This document shows positions 8,137 through 17,723 of a DNA stretch of 64,000 nucleotides, one piece after another. The stretch is from Flavobacterium sp. (GTDB taxonomy: Bacteria > Bacteroidota > Bacteroidia > Flavobacteriales > Flavobacteriaceae), in the NCBI GenBank assembly GCA_030153045.1, contig JASLID010000075.1, forward strand, positions 1 to 64,000, read 5' to 3'. The position numbers were made by a program, and so were the translations under genes. The stretch's first letter is position 1. Each line of letters starts with the position of its first letter. The notes below the pieces were generated by a model, which saw nothing but the letters and a program-made list of their open reading frames with translations, was not told the origin of the DNA and made no database searches.

Positions 8137-9068
8137 TGAAAAAGAAAGTCTCTTTTAAACAAAAAATGACCGACAAAGCAAACGGTATTGGTTTACCCAT
8201 GCTGGCTTTACTTTGGGTAAGTTTTTTTTGGGGAACAACATGGTTGGCTTCTAAAGAAGGGGTAAAGCACATGCCTGCATTACAATTAGCAGCCATTCGA
8301 CAGTTTATTGGCGCAGTCATTTATATTTCTTTTTTTCTATACAAAAAGGCAGCTTGGCCAAAGAAAAAGCAATGGAGAGCCATTTTGATTTTAAGCGTAC
8401 TCAATTTTGTATTAAGTAATGGTTTAAGTACTTGGGGCGTAAAATATATTTCCAGTGGATTAGGAGCCATAATTGGAGCTATTTTCCCTTTATGGATTGT
8501 GGTGATAAGTTTGTTTAAAGGCGAAAAACTCTCTAAATTTTCCATTATCGGATTATTGGTAAGTTTTGGAGGAGTTTGTATCGTTTTTTCAGATTATTTA
8601 GCCGATTTTATTAAACCTGATTTCCGTTTCGGCATCTTTTTGTCAATTACCGCAACTATAACCTGGGCTTTTGGAAGCTTGTATACGAAAAAGAAAGCGG
8701 CCAGTTTTAATCCTTATTTTAGTTTGGGATTACAAATGTTTATTTCCAGCATTTTGCTTTTTGCTTATACGGGAGCTACTGGGACTTCGATAAATATTAT
8801 GGAAATACCATCGCAAGCTTGGTGGTCTATTGGCTATTTAGTGGTTTTTGGATCTATAACGACATTCGTTGCGTTTATTTATGCATTACAGCATTTACCA
8901 ACCGAAGTAAGTAGTGTTTACGCTTATATAAACCCCATCATTGCTGTAATTTTAGGTAGTATAATTTTTAATGAACCTTTGACAGTTATGATTGCCATTG
9001 GTGGCTCCGTAACCTTGTTGGGATTGTATTTAGTAAATAAATCACTGCAAAAAAGTAAGGAAGGTTAA
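8136..9068 (+). CDS. EamA/DMT-family inner-membrane transporter
   Basis: This is a drug/metabolite transporter superfamily permease with about ten membrane helices in two EamA repeats. The first repeat begins LLWVSFFWGTTWLASKEG and the second ends GGSVTLLGLYLV. At 310 residues it is of normal size. The start used is GTG, overlapping the upstream stop (TAGTG); an ATG ten codons in (8166) is an alternative. It is last in the six-gene operon. Substrates of this family range from metabolites to amino acids and cannot be inferred here. The following 158 bp up to 9226 hold no gene. Confidence 0.88.
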   Translation: MKKKVSFKQKMTDKANGIGLPMLALLWVSFFWGTTWLASKEGVKHMPALQLAAIRQFIGAVIYISFFLYKKAAWPKKKQWRAILILSVLNFVLSNGLSTWGVKYISSGLGAIIGAIFPLWIVVISLFKGEKLSKFSIIGLLVSFGGVCIVFSDYLADFIKPDFRFGIFLSITATITWAFGSLYTKKKAASFNPYFSLGLQMFISSILLFAYTGATGTSINIMEIPSQAWWSIGYLVVFGSITTFVAFIYALQHLPTEVSSVYAYINPIIAVILGSIIFNEPLTVMIAIGGSVTLLGLYLVNKSLQKSKEG

Positions 9069-9226
9069 CAATAACATTTGTTTTTTACTTGCAAGATATG
9101 CTTGATTGAACGAGATGGTATAGTTTTAAAGAAGATATAACAATTTAAATTAATTGTTAGAATTTGCCACACTCTTGGGGATTTATTTAGTAAGTTTAAC
9201 CATCAAAAAATAAATTATAAATCCTT

Positions 9227-11170
9227 ATGAAAACAACAAGAATTAGTTTATTTGCCCTGCTTTTTGGATTCTATTTACAAGCGCAAGAAAAAAAGAATTT
9301 GGTCACAGCCAATGAAAATTTAATTACTGAAAATATTGCTGATATTCCAAAAGACTTGGCAGTTCAGGTGAAAAAATACTCCGAAGCACGTGGAGCATCT
9401 TTAGCAGAAGTACACCCTGTAAAAAATGATATTATTATAGCAACCCGCTTTGGTTCGACCTCACAGTTACACAGAGTGAGTCAGCCTATGGGAGCCAGAA
9501 AACAAATCACTTTTTTTGATGAACCTGTTGGTGGAGGGTCTTTTGAGCCTACAAAAGGTGACTATTTAATTTATTCTAAAGATACTGGCGGAAATGAATT
9601 TGGGCAACTTTATAAATTAGATTTAAAAACTTTAGAATCTACTTTACTTACCGATGGTGGACGTTCGCAAAATGGTGGCGTGACTTGGAAAGAAGATGGT
9701 TCAGGGTTCTTTTTTACTTCAACTAAAAGAAATGGAGGAGACAGAGATGTGTATTATATGAATCCAAACGATCCTAAATCTGTCAAATTGATTTTGCAGG
9801 TAAAAGGAGGAGGCTGGGGTATACAAGACATATCCAAAGATGGTAAAAAACTACTGATTGGTGAAGGAATTTCTGCTAATGAATCTCACATTTGGTTGTT
9901 AGATACTGAAACAGGAAAATTAACAGAAGTGACTAACAGAACCGACAAAAGTATTGTTCAAACGAACTCGAGTTTTTCAAATAAAGCAGATGAGATTTGG
10001 TTTGTAACCGATAGAGATAACGAATTTCAACGTTTGGCTATACTTAATCTAACTACAAAAAAGATAACCTATCATACTACTGCCATCCCTTGGAATGTGG
10101 AAGGGTATTCTTTGTCAGAAGACAAAACGAAAATAGCTTTTACCACAAACGAAGGCGGTTTGAATAAATTATACATAATGAATTCAGCCACTAAAGCTTA
10201 TACTGAAGTTAAAAACATTCCAGTTGGATTAATTGGTGGTGTGAGTTTTACTAAAGATGGGAAAAGTTTGTTTTTTACGCAATCAACGGCTGATTCTTCT
10301 GCCGATGTCTATAAGCTGACTTTAAAAACCAATGCGATTGAACGTTGGACAGAAAGTGAATTGGGCGAAATGCAAAAGGAAGACATGTCTACTCCAAAGC
10401 TTATCGACTGGCAAAGTTTCGATAATTTAAAAATCTCAGGATTTTACTATCCGGCTTCTTCAAAATTTACAGGAAAGAGACCTGTTATCATTAACATTCA
10501 TGGTGGTCCGGAAGGGCAATCAATGGCGTCATTCTTAGGTTCGAATAATTATTATACGAATGAAATGGGTGTGGCGGTAATTAACCCAAATGTTCGTGGA
10601 TCATCTGGTTTTGGTAAAACATATATTGCTTCAGATAACTGGTATTTAAGAGAAAATTCGGTGAAGGATATTGGAGCGCTTTTGGACTGGATTGCTTTAC
10701 AACCGGAATTAGACAAAGACCGAATTATGATTATGGGTGGGAGCTATGGTGGTTACATGACTTTGGCGACTGCCTTTCACTATGCAGATAAAATTAAATG
10801 TTCGGTAGATATTGTGGGGATTTCAAACTTCAATACCTTCTTAAAAAACACTGAAGAATACCGTCGTGATTTGAGAAGAGTTGAATATGGTGATGAGAGA
10901 GATCCTAAGATGCATGCGTTTTTAGACAAAATTTCACCTTTAAACAATACCGATAAAATTAAGAAACCAATGTTTATTATTCAAGGAACTAATGATCCTC
11001 GTGTGCCAGTGACCGAAGCGACTCAAATGCGCGATAAACTAAAAGCACAAGGTAACACCGTTTGGTATCTTGAAGCGAAAGATGAAGGACATGGTTTTAG
11101 AAAAAAAGCCAATGTCGATTTTCAGCGATTGGCCGTAATTCGATTCATGGAAGAATTTTTGATAAAGTAA
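9227..11170 (+). CDS. Secreted S9-family prolyl oligopeptidase-like serine peptidase
   Basis: This exported serine peptidase has a beta-propeller of WD40-like repeats (about 60-400) and a C-terminal alpha/beta hydrolase domain. The signal peptide covers residues 1-19 (LLFGFYLQAQ). The catalytic triad is visible: Ser506 in GGSYGGYM, Asp590 in GTNDPRVP and His622 in DEGHGF. Such enzymes cleave short peptides, often after Pro or Ala, or release acylated residues. At 647 residues it matches the DPP4/acylaminoacyl-peptidase-like group. It has no T9SS tail, so it is probably periplasmic. The gene is followed by a strong bidirectional terminator. Confidence 0.92.
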   Translation: MKTTRISLFALLFGFYLQAQEKKNLVTANENLITENIADIPKDLAVQVKKYSEARGASLAEVHPVKNDIIIATRFGSTSQLHRVSQPMGARKQITFFDEPVGGGSFEPTKGDYLIYSKDTGGNEFGQLYKLDLKTLESTLLTDGGRSQNGGVTWKEDGSGFFFTSTKRNGGDRDVYYMNPNDPKSVKLILQVKGGGWGIQDISKDGKKLLIGEGISANESHIWLLDTETGKLTEVTNRTDKSIVQTNSSFSNKADEIWFVTDRDNEFQRLAILNLTTKKITYHTTAIPWNVEGYSLSEDKTKIAFTTNEGGLNKLYIMNSATKAYTEVKNIPVGLIGGVSFTKDGKSLFFTQSTADSSADVYKLTLKTNAIERWTESELGEMQKEDMSTPKLIDWQSFDNLKISGFYYPASSKFTGKRPVIINIHGGPEGQSMASFLGSNNYYTNEMGVAVINPNVRGSSGFGKTYIASDNWYLRENSVKDIGALLDWIALQPELDKDRIMIMGGSYGGYMTLATAFHYADKIKCSVDIVGISNFNTFLKNTEEYRRDLRRVEYGDERDPKMHAFLDKISPLNNTDKIKKPMFIIQGTNDPRVPVTEATQMRDKLKAQGNTVWYLEAKDEGHGFRKKANVDFQRLAVIRFMEEFLIK

Positions 11171-11177
11171 CAAAAAT

Positions 11178-11210
11178 AAAAATCCCGAGTACTTCTCGGG
11201 ATTTTTATTT
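11178..11210. terminator. Bidirectional intrinsic terminator
   Basis: A 12-bp perfect stem (AAAAATCCCGAG) with a 5-nt loop and T runs on both strands lies between the convergent S9 and M13 peptidase genes. Confidence 0.9.
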
Positions 11211-11216
11211 TTTGGA

Positions 11217-13256
11217 TTACCAAATCTTCACTCTGTTTTCAGGTTTCAAATATAATTTGTCACCTTCATCAATACCAAAAGCTTGATAAAAAGTATCTAC
11301 GTTTTGTAAAGGCACAAACGAACGGTACATTCCTGGAGTGTGCGGATCAGTTTTTACTTGATTTTTAATCGCTTCTTCCCTCATTTTTGTGCGCCAAATA
11401 GTTGCCCACGAAATAAATAAACGTTGTTCAGGAGTATAACCGTCTATTAATCCAGGGTTTCCGTTTTTCTTTAAGAAAATTTGTAAACCATCGTAAGCAG
11501 CGTTAATTCCACCTAAATCACCAATGTTCTCTCCTAATGTAAATTTACCATCCACAAAAGTTCCTGGAAGTGGCTCTATAGCTGAGTATTGTGCTGCTAA
11601 AGCTCCACCTAAACCTGTAAATTGTTTTAAGTCGTCTTCAGTCCACCAATTTTTAAGATTTCCGTCGGCATTGTAACGTGATCCTGAATCGTCAAATCCG
11701 TGTGAGATTTCATGACCAATTACAGCTCCAATTCCACCATAATTTACCGCTTCGTCTGCTTTATAATCATAAAAAGGAGGTTGTAAGATGGCTGCTGGAA
11801 AAACAATTTCGTTATACGAAGGGTTGTAATAAGCATTTACTGTTTGTGGTGACATACCCCAACGTGTTTTGTCTACCGGTTTTTGTAAATCGGCAATATT
11901 TTCAGCGAATCCCCAACGAGCTACATTTTTCATGTTATCGTAATAGTTCCCACCATTTTCTGATGCTATAATTTCTAATTTAGAATAGTCTTTCCATTTG
12001 TCAGGATAGCCAATTTTAACGGTCGATTTTCTTAGTTTTTCGATAGCGCCTAATCGAGTAGCTGGTGTCATCCAAGGTAAGTTATTGATTCTATTTTCGA
12101 ATGCCAAAAAGACATTTTCAATCATGGCTTTGGCTTTTTCCTTAGCTTCAGCAGGGAATTTCTTCTCTACATATAATTTCCCTAAAGCTTCACCTACCAC
12201 ACCATTAACTACTTGTAGTGCCCTTTCTTCACGCGGACGTTGTTTTAATGCTCCTGTTAGGGTTTTACTGTAAAACTCCCAATTAGCCGTTTCAATATCA
12301 GAAGTTAAAACTCCTGTTGATTTGTTGATTAATGTCCAACGCAAATACGCTTTCCAATCTTCTACTTTATTTGCTTTGAAAATATCTTCCAAAGCCGTCA
12401 TGTATTTAGGTTGAGAAACAATTAGCGAGTCGATTTTTCCTATTCCAACACCTTCTAAATAAGTATTCCAATTTACAGAAGGCGTTAATTTTTGTAAATC
12501 GGCCACCGTCATTGGATTGTACGTTTTTCTTCTGTCACGACGTTCCACACGATCTAATCGAGGACGAGCCATTTCAGTTTCTAATGCTAATACTTTTTCG
12601 GCATTTGTTTTTGCTACCGCGGGTTTTTCACCTAAAAATTGCAACATGCGTGCTACGTGAACTACATATTTTTCGCGTTTTTCTTTAGAATCTTTGTCAT
12701 CAGAAACATAATAATCTCTGTCAGGTAAACCAAGGCTTCCTAATCCAATGTTCACTACGTTACGGGTACTGTTTTTAGCATCTGGAACAATACCAGCACC
12801 GTAAAATCCTAATCCGCCTTCAGGAGTCATCTCAATCAAAAGAGTATTAACATCTTGAATTGATTTTATTGCGTTTATTTTTGTCAAATATGGTTTTAAT
12901 GGTTTGATTCCTTTTTTGTTTCGTGCAATTGTATCCATGTAGGTTTTGTACACGTTTACGGCTTTAGCTTGATCAGATTTAGGATCTAATTTTTTAGCGA
13001 CAGCTTCTTTTAAGATAGCCAAAGCATCGTTGTCTGTTTTTTTAAGTAATTCGTCGAAGCTTCCCCAACGGGTTTTATCGGCTGGAATTTCAGTTTTGTC
13101 GTACCATGTTCCATTTACATATCTGAAGAAATCATCGCCAGGTTTGACAGATTTATCCATTAAATTTAGGTTGATTCCTGGTTTTTCTTGCGCTATTCCT
13201 TCTGTTGCAATTAAGCTCAGTAGGGCTAGTGCTGAAATTTTCACATTTTTTTTCAT
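11217..13256 (-). CDS. Secreted M13-family (neprilysin-like) zinc metallopeptidase
   Basis: This is a neprilysin/PepO-type endopeptidase acting on peptides outside the cytoplasm. The zinc site is HEISH at residues 515-519 with Glu576 and Asp580 in GENIGD, at the spacing seen in neprilysin. The N-terminal helical domain fills residues 25-400. I start at 13256, where a signal peptide begins (MKKNVKIS, ending about residue 23), not at an in-frame ATG 12 codons upstream. The -10 box at 13290-13297 overlaps that upstream ATG. The protein ends RVKIW, without the Cys of many M13 tails. It is a single gene between terminators. Confidence 0.93.
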   Translation of the reverse strand: MKKNVKISALALLSLIATEGIAQEKPGINLNLMDKSVKPGDDFFRYVNGTWYDKTEIPADKTRWGSFDELLKKTDNDALAILKEAVAKKLDPKSDQAKAVNVYKTYMDTIARNKKGIKPLKPYLTKINAIKSIQDVNTLLIEMTPEGGLGFYGAGIVPDAKNSTRNVVNIGLGSLGLPDRDYYVSDDKDSKEKREKYVVHVARMLQFLGEKPAVAKTNAEKVLALETEMARPRLDRVERRDRRKTYNPMTVADLQKLTPSVNWNTYLEGVGIGKIDSLIVSQPKYMTALEDIFKANKVEDWKAYLRWTLINKSTGVLTSDIETANWEFYSKTLTGALKQRPREERALQVVNGVVGEALGKLYVEKKFPAEAKEKAKAMIENVFLAFENRINNLPWMTPATRLGAIEKLRKSTVKIGYPDKWKDYSKLEIIASENGGNYYDNMKNVARWGFAENIADLQKPVDKTRWGMSPQTVNAYYNPSYNEIVFPAAILQPPFYDYKADEAVNYGGIGAVIGHEISHGFDDSGSRYNADGNLKNWWTEDDLKQFTGLGGALAAQYSAIEPLPGTFVDGKFTLGENIGDLGGINAAYDGLQIFLKKNGNPGLIDGYTPEQRLFISWATIWRTKMREEAIKNQVKTDPHTPGMYRSFVPLQNVDTFYQAFGIDEGDKLYLKPENRVKIW

Positions 13257-13289
13257 ACTTGTTCTTGGTAGGGTTAGTTTTAATGGTTT

Positions 13290-13297
13290 CAAAAATA
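13290..13297 (-). promoter_or_regulatory. -10 box (TATTTTTG) for the M13 peptidase
   Basis: TATTTTTG on the minus strand lies 33 bp upstream of the chosen ATG. It covers the alternative upstream ATG at 13292, which supports the downstream start. Confidence 0.45.
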
Positions 13298-13362
13298 AAC
13301 ATTTGGAAATATTTTAAAAGGTATTTAACATTGTGTTATGTTCTTTTTAAGATTTTTGAACA

Positions 13363-13394
13363 AAAAAAGGGCTAGAAATTTCTAGCCCTTTTTT
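13363..13394 (-). terminator. Intrinsic terminator of the BNR-repeat gene
   Basis: A 13-bp stem (A run, GGGCTAG) with loop AAATTT and a matching T run lies 16 bp beyond the stop of the large T9SS gene. It is symmetric, so it could act on both strands. Confidence 0.85.
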
Positions 13395-13410
13395 ATATGT
13401 TGAACGGTAA

Positions 13411-16400
13411 TTAATTTTTCATGATACGTTTAACCGTACTTTGATTGTCTGAAGTCATTTTTATAAAATAAATTCCAGTTGAAACATGTGTTAAATCTAA
13501 GTTTGTTTGGCTATTTACACCTGAAAAATCATTTTTAGTTAATACAACTTTACCAGTTACATCATATACTTCTACTTTTTCAATGGCTTTATTTCCTGTT
13601 GAAACTGTAAATATTCCTGTTGATGGATTTGGATATATTGCGATGTTGTTTAACTCAAAATCTTCCGTTGATAAAGTGCCATCGATAATAAAATTATCAA
13701 TAGTTACCCCTAAATCATTTATTGAATCATCTGAATGAAAAACAAATCTAAAGATTACATTAGATTGACCTATTAAACTATTTAAAGGATAAGCATAATC
13801 AGTTACAGGAGAAATAACACCAAGAGTAGCATTAGGTCCTGTCCATTGTGCTCCAGGACAATTTTGACAATCATTTGCCGCACCTGAAGAAGCATTGGTT
13901 CTGTTACTATTATACCAACCAGGTCCTTGAGTTCCTAATACAGACCAAGTTTGTCCCATGTTTGTTGAATACTCAACATAAATAATGTCCCAATTTTGTT
14001 CTAAAGCATATGCCATTTTGAACTTAATTTGAGGATTTACAGCATTTGATAAATTGTAACATTGAGAATATAAAAAGGCCTTTGTTTTATCAGGGTATGT
14101 ACCGGTAAAGTTTGTTGTATAAACATTATTTCCTGGGGTTGCTAATGCACCATTGTTGTTTATGCCTCTTTTCCACTGACTTACAATAGCTCCTGCATTA
14201 TGTGTAAGAAGATTGTTTGGCGCTGTCTCGAAAGTGTTTAAAACTCCAACAGCTCCATTGTCATTTACATAAAATGATGTTGTTCCTTGATTATTGTCAG
14301 AATAAGTATCACCCGTTATATTTGTACTTACATTAAGATTATAAGCTCCTTTTGTGATAACTGTAAAACTAGGTAGTGTAATGATTTGGTTTCCTAATGA
14401 TGGAATACTACCATTCCAAACATAGTTTTGAGGTATGCCATTATAATCATAAGTTACATTTACAGTAGTAATAATACTTAAGCCATTATTTTTAACATTA
14501 ACCTCTGGAATAATTGTATTTCCGCAATTAATATTAATTGTTGGGTTTTGAATTGCAATGAGCTTAATATCTGCTGGGGGGGCTTCAAAAGGTATAGAGC
14601 ATTGCCATATTCCACGACCATAAGTCCCTGCTATAATTACATTATCCTCTAAATTGATTTCTAAATCTCTAACCGATACATTAGGTAAATTTGTATCAAA
14701 TGGCTCCCATTGTGACATAGAATCATCTCTATAATAAACTCCTAAGGTTGTGCCTAGGTATAGTGGGTTTAATGAATTTCTACCTTGATGTTTAATTACA
14801 TTTTTAGTTATTGATGGTAAATTTTCAGAGAATGAAGTGAAGTTTGTACCTCCATTTATAGATTTCAAAGCCAATCCGCCTGTTCCAGCTGTTGTTAAAT
14901 AAATAATATTAGTATTAGTATAGTGAACACATATTGAAGTTATAGATGTTGAGGCTGTATATACATTTGTAAAATTGATTCCTTTGTTAGTGCTTTTGTA
15001 TAATACATTTCCTTTAGAAATAAACATGATATTATCATTACTTGGAGCCACAGCAATATTTTGAATATTACCAGCCCCTAAGTTTGTTGTGTTTTGTTGT
15101 ATCCAAGCTCCTGCATTTAATCTAAATAGTTTACTGTAGCCAGAAAAAATATCTCCAACAGAATTAGCAACTAGAGGAGTTACCCAATCTCCAGTTTCTC
15201 CAGTAGGAGCTGCAACCGATCCAGATAAGCTATTTCCAGAGTCATTACTTATAAAAAGTGTTCCTCCATTATATACGTATCCATAATAATTATTATTGTT
15301 AGCAGGATTAATTGCACAATCCATACCATCGCCAGAATGATAACTACTCCATGAACTGGCATTGTTAGAATTATATGCCCAACCACCATTGTCCTGAGTT
15401 CCTCCAATCATTTTAGAAGCGGTTTGTTTAGCAACTGATATTTTATAGAATTGACCTATTTGTGCTCCTGTTGTAATGTCTGTAAATGTTGTTCCGTTAT
15501 TTGTTGACACATAAACTCCTCCATCACTACCACAATATAATTTATTATTGATAAACTGTAAGGTATGAATGTCAGCATGAGTAAAAGAAGGACTATATGA
15601 CGACCAACTATTAATAGCAGACCAATTAGCGTTTGCCACTCCTCCGTCTGTAGATTTCCAGACATTTAAGCAACCTACGTAAAGCTCATCTACATTTGTT
15701 GAAGATACAGCAAAAGCTAAATCATACCATGCTTGAGTACCTTCAAAGATATTTGTAGGGACTCCACTAGCTGTTCTTTTTGTAAAAGTCACACCACTAT
15801 CAACTGACCTATATATAGCTTGATAAGAATCATCTATTTTTGAAGCAAGAACAAAAACATATTCTGGATTAGCTGGGGTTACATCTAAAAGTAATCTTCC
15901 AGCTGTTGTTGGCAATCCTATTCCTCCTGTAGCTACTTGAGTGAAAGTAGCTCCTGTGTTATTTGAGCGATAAAAAAGTGTTTTTGTGACAGCATAAACA
16001 GTTGTAGGATCTGTAGGCTTTAATCTTATGCTTCCTTGAGAAAAATTTCCTGCCTGCACCATTGTCCAAATAGTTCCTCCATCGGTTGTTCTAAATAAAC
16101 CAACACTAGTAGCACACCAAAGTATTTGATTATTTGTTGGGTGCATAATTAAATCACCCGCTCTTGTTGTTGTGTTTGCAAAAGACAATCCAGTTGTATT
16201 CCAAGTTAATCCTCCATCGGTTGATTTCAATACCCCTATCGAATAAGTGTCTCCAGCATCTTTATCTCCTGTGGCAATATAAATAGTGTTAGAATTAGAG
16301 AAATCTACAGCGATTCCTGAAACACCTATTTGAGGTAAATTATCTGAAAGAGGCGTCCAATTTGTTCCACTATTCGTTGTTTTCCATATCCCTCCAGCAG

Positions 16401-16860
16401 GAGTTCCAAAATACAAAGTATTTGGATTAGTTGGATCAGCAACAATTACATTTACTCTGCCTCTAGCTCTTGTAGAATTTGCAATTGCATTATTGTATGG
16501 TCCCAATGGTTGCCAGTTGCAAGGGGGTAATGATAATGTAGAATTTGCATTTCTATTTAATTTGGATTGATTTTTTTGTTTAAAAGCCTGATTAATTTCT
16601 TGTGGAGAAATAATGTAGCCCTGGCTATTCAATTGATCTTTCCAAAAACACTCCCAACGTTTGAAGGGTTTGTAACCGCTTGCTTTTTTGTTATAATCTC
16701 GATCTTTCCAATAATCATTGAATGAAGCTACAACTTCATCAAAAGTAGCTTCTTTTTTTTGGTTGCCATTGCTTTGCGGCATCCAAGGTGCACTCTCAAC
16801 AAACTGAGAATAACCATTTAAAAAAAATGATAATGCAATTAATAAGTAAATTTTTTTCAT
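13411..16860 (-). CDS. Large secreted BNR/sortilin-like repeat protein with T9SS sorting domain
   Basis: This 1149-residue exported protein has a signal peptide at 1-18 (ALSFFLNGYSQ). Many Asp-box/BNR repeats follow (STDGGLTWN, TTDGGTIWT, STNNGTTF, STNKGINF), making one or two sortilin-like beta-propellers up to about residue 765. Beta-rich domains follow, including a CARDB-like segment near 770-880 and a jelly-roll-like segment. The C-terminal 75 residues are a T9SS type A domain (IYPNPSTG to VKRIMKN). Asp boxes are structural and do not prove a glycosidase. A surface or secreted adhesin or hydrolase are both possible. It is transcribed alone from a TATTTTTG box 17 bp before the ATG. Confidence 0.85.
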   Translation of the reverse strand: MKKIYLLIALSFFLNGYSQFVESAPWMPQSNGNQKKEATFDEVVASFNDYWKDRDYNKKASGYKPFKRWECFWKDQLNSQGYIISPQEINQAFKQKNQSKLNRNANSTLSLPPCNWQPLGPYNNAIANSTRARGRVNVIVADPTNPNTLYFGTPAGGIWKTTNSGTNWTPLSDNLPQIGVSGIAVDFSNSNTIYIATGDKDAGDTYSIGVLKSTDGGLTWNTTGLSFANTTTRAGDLIMHPTNNQILWCATSVGLFRTTDGGTIWTMVQAGNFSQGSIRLKPTDPTTVYAVTKTLFYRSNNTGATFTQVATGGIGLPTTAGRLLLDVTPANPEYVFVLASKIDDSYQAIYRSVDSGVTFTKRTASGVPTNIFEGTQAWYDLAFAVSSTNVDELYVGCLNVWKSTDGGVANANWSAINSWSSYSPSFTHADIHTLQFINNKLYCGSDGGVYVSTNNGTTFTDITTGAQIGQFYKISVAKQTASKMIGGTQDNGGWAYNSNNASSWSSYHSGDGMDCAINPANNNNYYGYVYNGGTLFISNDSGNSLSGSVAAPTGETGDWVTPLVANSVGDIFSGYSKLFRLNAGAWIQQNTTNLGAGNIQNIAVAPSNDNIMFISKGNVLYKSTNKGINFTNVYTASTSITSICVHYTNTNIIYLTTAGTGGLALKSINGGTNFTSFSENLPSITKNVIKHQGRNSLNPLYLGTTLGVYYRDDSMSQWEPFDTNLPNVSVRDLEINLEDNVIIAGTYGRGIWQCSIPFEAPPADIKLIAIQNPTININCGNTIIPEVNVKNNGLSIITTVNVTYDYNGIPQNYVWNGSIPSLGNQIITLPSFTVITKGAYNLNVSTNITGDTYSDNNQGTTSFYVNDNGAVGVLNTFETAPNNLLTHNAGAIVSQWKRGINNNGALATPGNNVYTTNFTGTYPDKTKAFLYSQCYNLSNAVNPQIKFKMAYALEQNWDIIYVEYSTNMGQTWSVLGTQGPGWYNSNRTNASSGAANDCQNCPGAQWTGPNATLGVISPVTDYAYPLNSLIGQSNVIFRFVFHSDDSINDLGVTIDNFIIDGTLSTEDFELNNIAIYPNPSTGIFTVSTGNKAIEKVEVYDVTGKVVLTKNDFSGVNSQTNLDLTHVSTGIYFIKMTSDNQSTVKRIMKN

Positions 16861-16876
16861 TGTGTGTGTTTTTTTT

Positions 16877-16884
16877 CAAAAATA
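16877..16884 (-). promoter_or_regulatory. -10 box (TATTTTTG) for the BNR-repeat gene
   Basis: TATTTTTG on the minus strand is 17 bp from the ATG at 16860. It lies in one of two near-identical copies of an AATAATTGTTTTTT unit (about 16881-16894 and 16900-16913). Confidence 0.4.
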
Positions 16885-16957
16885 ATTGTTTTTTTCAATA
16901 ATAATTGTTTTTTAACAATTAATGTCCTCATTAAAAGCTATTAAAACTCTTTTTTTC

Positions 16958-16965
16958 TACTTTTG
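16958..16965 (+). promoter_or_regulatory. -10 box (TACTTTTG) for the SCO1-like gene
   Basis: TACTTTTG lies 12 bp upstream of the ATG at 16977, which implies a very short leader. No clear TTG is seen at normal spacing. Confidence 0.45.
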
Positions 16966-16976
16966 TAAAAAAAATC

Positions 16977-17645
16977 ATGCTTTCTTTTTTAAAAAAGTTT
17001 AAAACATTACTCATTGTACTTTCAATTTTATCAGTTGTTATTATTGCATTGTTTTACAGTGTTTTAAAACCTGAAAAATCACTTCCTATTTATACACCAT
17101 CGATGGTTAATCCAGAATTAGTGGATTCTACAATTCAATATGTAGCGAATAATCATATGATTTCCGACTTCAAGTTTACCAATCAAAACGGTAAAACCAT
17201 CACCCAAAAGGAGTACGAAGATAAAATTTATGTGGCCGATTTCTTTTTCACCACTTGCCCTACGATTTGCCCTATTATGACTGACAATATGGTTTGGTTG
17301 CAGGAACAAATTAAAAACAATCCTAAAGTTATGTTACTCTCTCATTCCGTTACTCCTGACATTGATAGTGTTTCGGTTTTGAAAGCTTACGCGGAAAGAA
17401 AGGGAGTTATTGACAGTAAGTGGAATTTAGTAACTGGAAATAAAAAAGACATCTACTACATAGCTAGAAAATCGTATTTGGCTGTCAAAACAGGAAAACC
17501 TGAAGAACTGTACGATATGGTACATACCGAAAATTTTGTTTTGGTAGATGAAAAACGTAGAGTTCGCGGATTTTATGACGGAACAAAACGCGAAGAAGTC
17601 GAAAAACTCCTTGAAGACATTAATTTTTTGTGTAAAAAAGAGTAA
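16977..17645 (+). CDS. SCO1/SenC-family copper chaperone or thiol-disulfide protein
   Basis: This is a membrane-anchored thioredoxin-fold protein that normally delivers copper to the CuA site of cytochrome c oxidase. One N-terminal helix (about 10-30) anchors it, and the rest faces the periplasm. The copper ligands are all present: Cys94 and Cys98 in TTCPTICPIM and His183 in DMVHTENF. The length of 222 residues is normal. It is divergent from the BNR gene and about 80 bp upstream of feoA, with a separate promoter between. No oxidase subunit genes are nearby. Confidence 0.9.
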   Translation: MLSFLKKFKTLLIVLSILSVVIIALFYSVLKPEKSLPIYTPSMVNPELVDSTIQYVANNHMISDFKFTNQNGKTITQKEYEDKIYVADFFFTTCPTICPIMTDNMVWLQEQIKNNPKVMLLSHSVTPDIDSVSVLKAYAERKGVIDSKWNLVTGNKKDIYYIARKSYLAVKTGKPEELYDMVHTENFVLVDEKRRVRGFYDGTKREEVEKLLEDINFLCKKE

Positions 17646-17692
17646 AATCTTAGCCAATTCACATTTAACATATTTAGTCGAATTATAATTAT

Positions 17693-17700
17693 TACTTTTG
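17693..17700 (+). promoter_or_regulatory. -10 box (TACTTTTG) for the feo operon
   Basis: TACTTTTG ends 23 bp before the GTG start of feoA. That short leader fits the GTG rather than a more distal start. Confidence 0.5.
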
Positions 17701-17723
17701 CAATCTTAATTCAATCTAAATAA

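Noticed and set aside
13257..13292. Upstream in-frame ATG for the M13 peptidase
   Set aside because: It overlaps the -10 box and would place a non-signal segment before the evident signal peptide.
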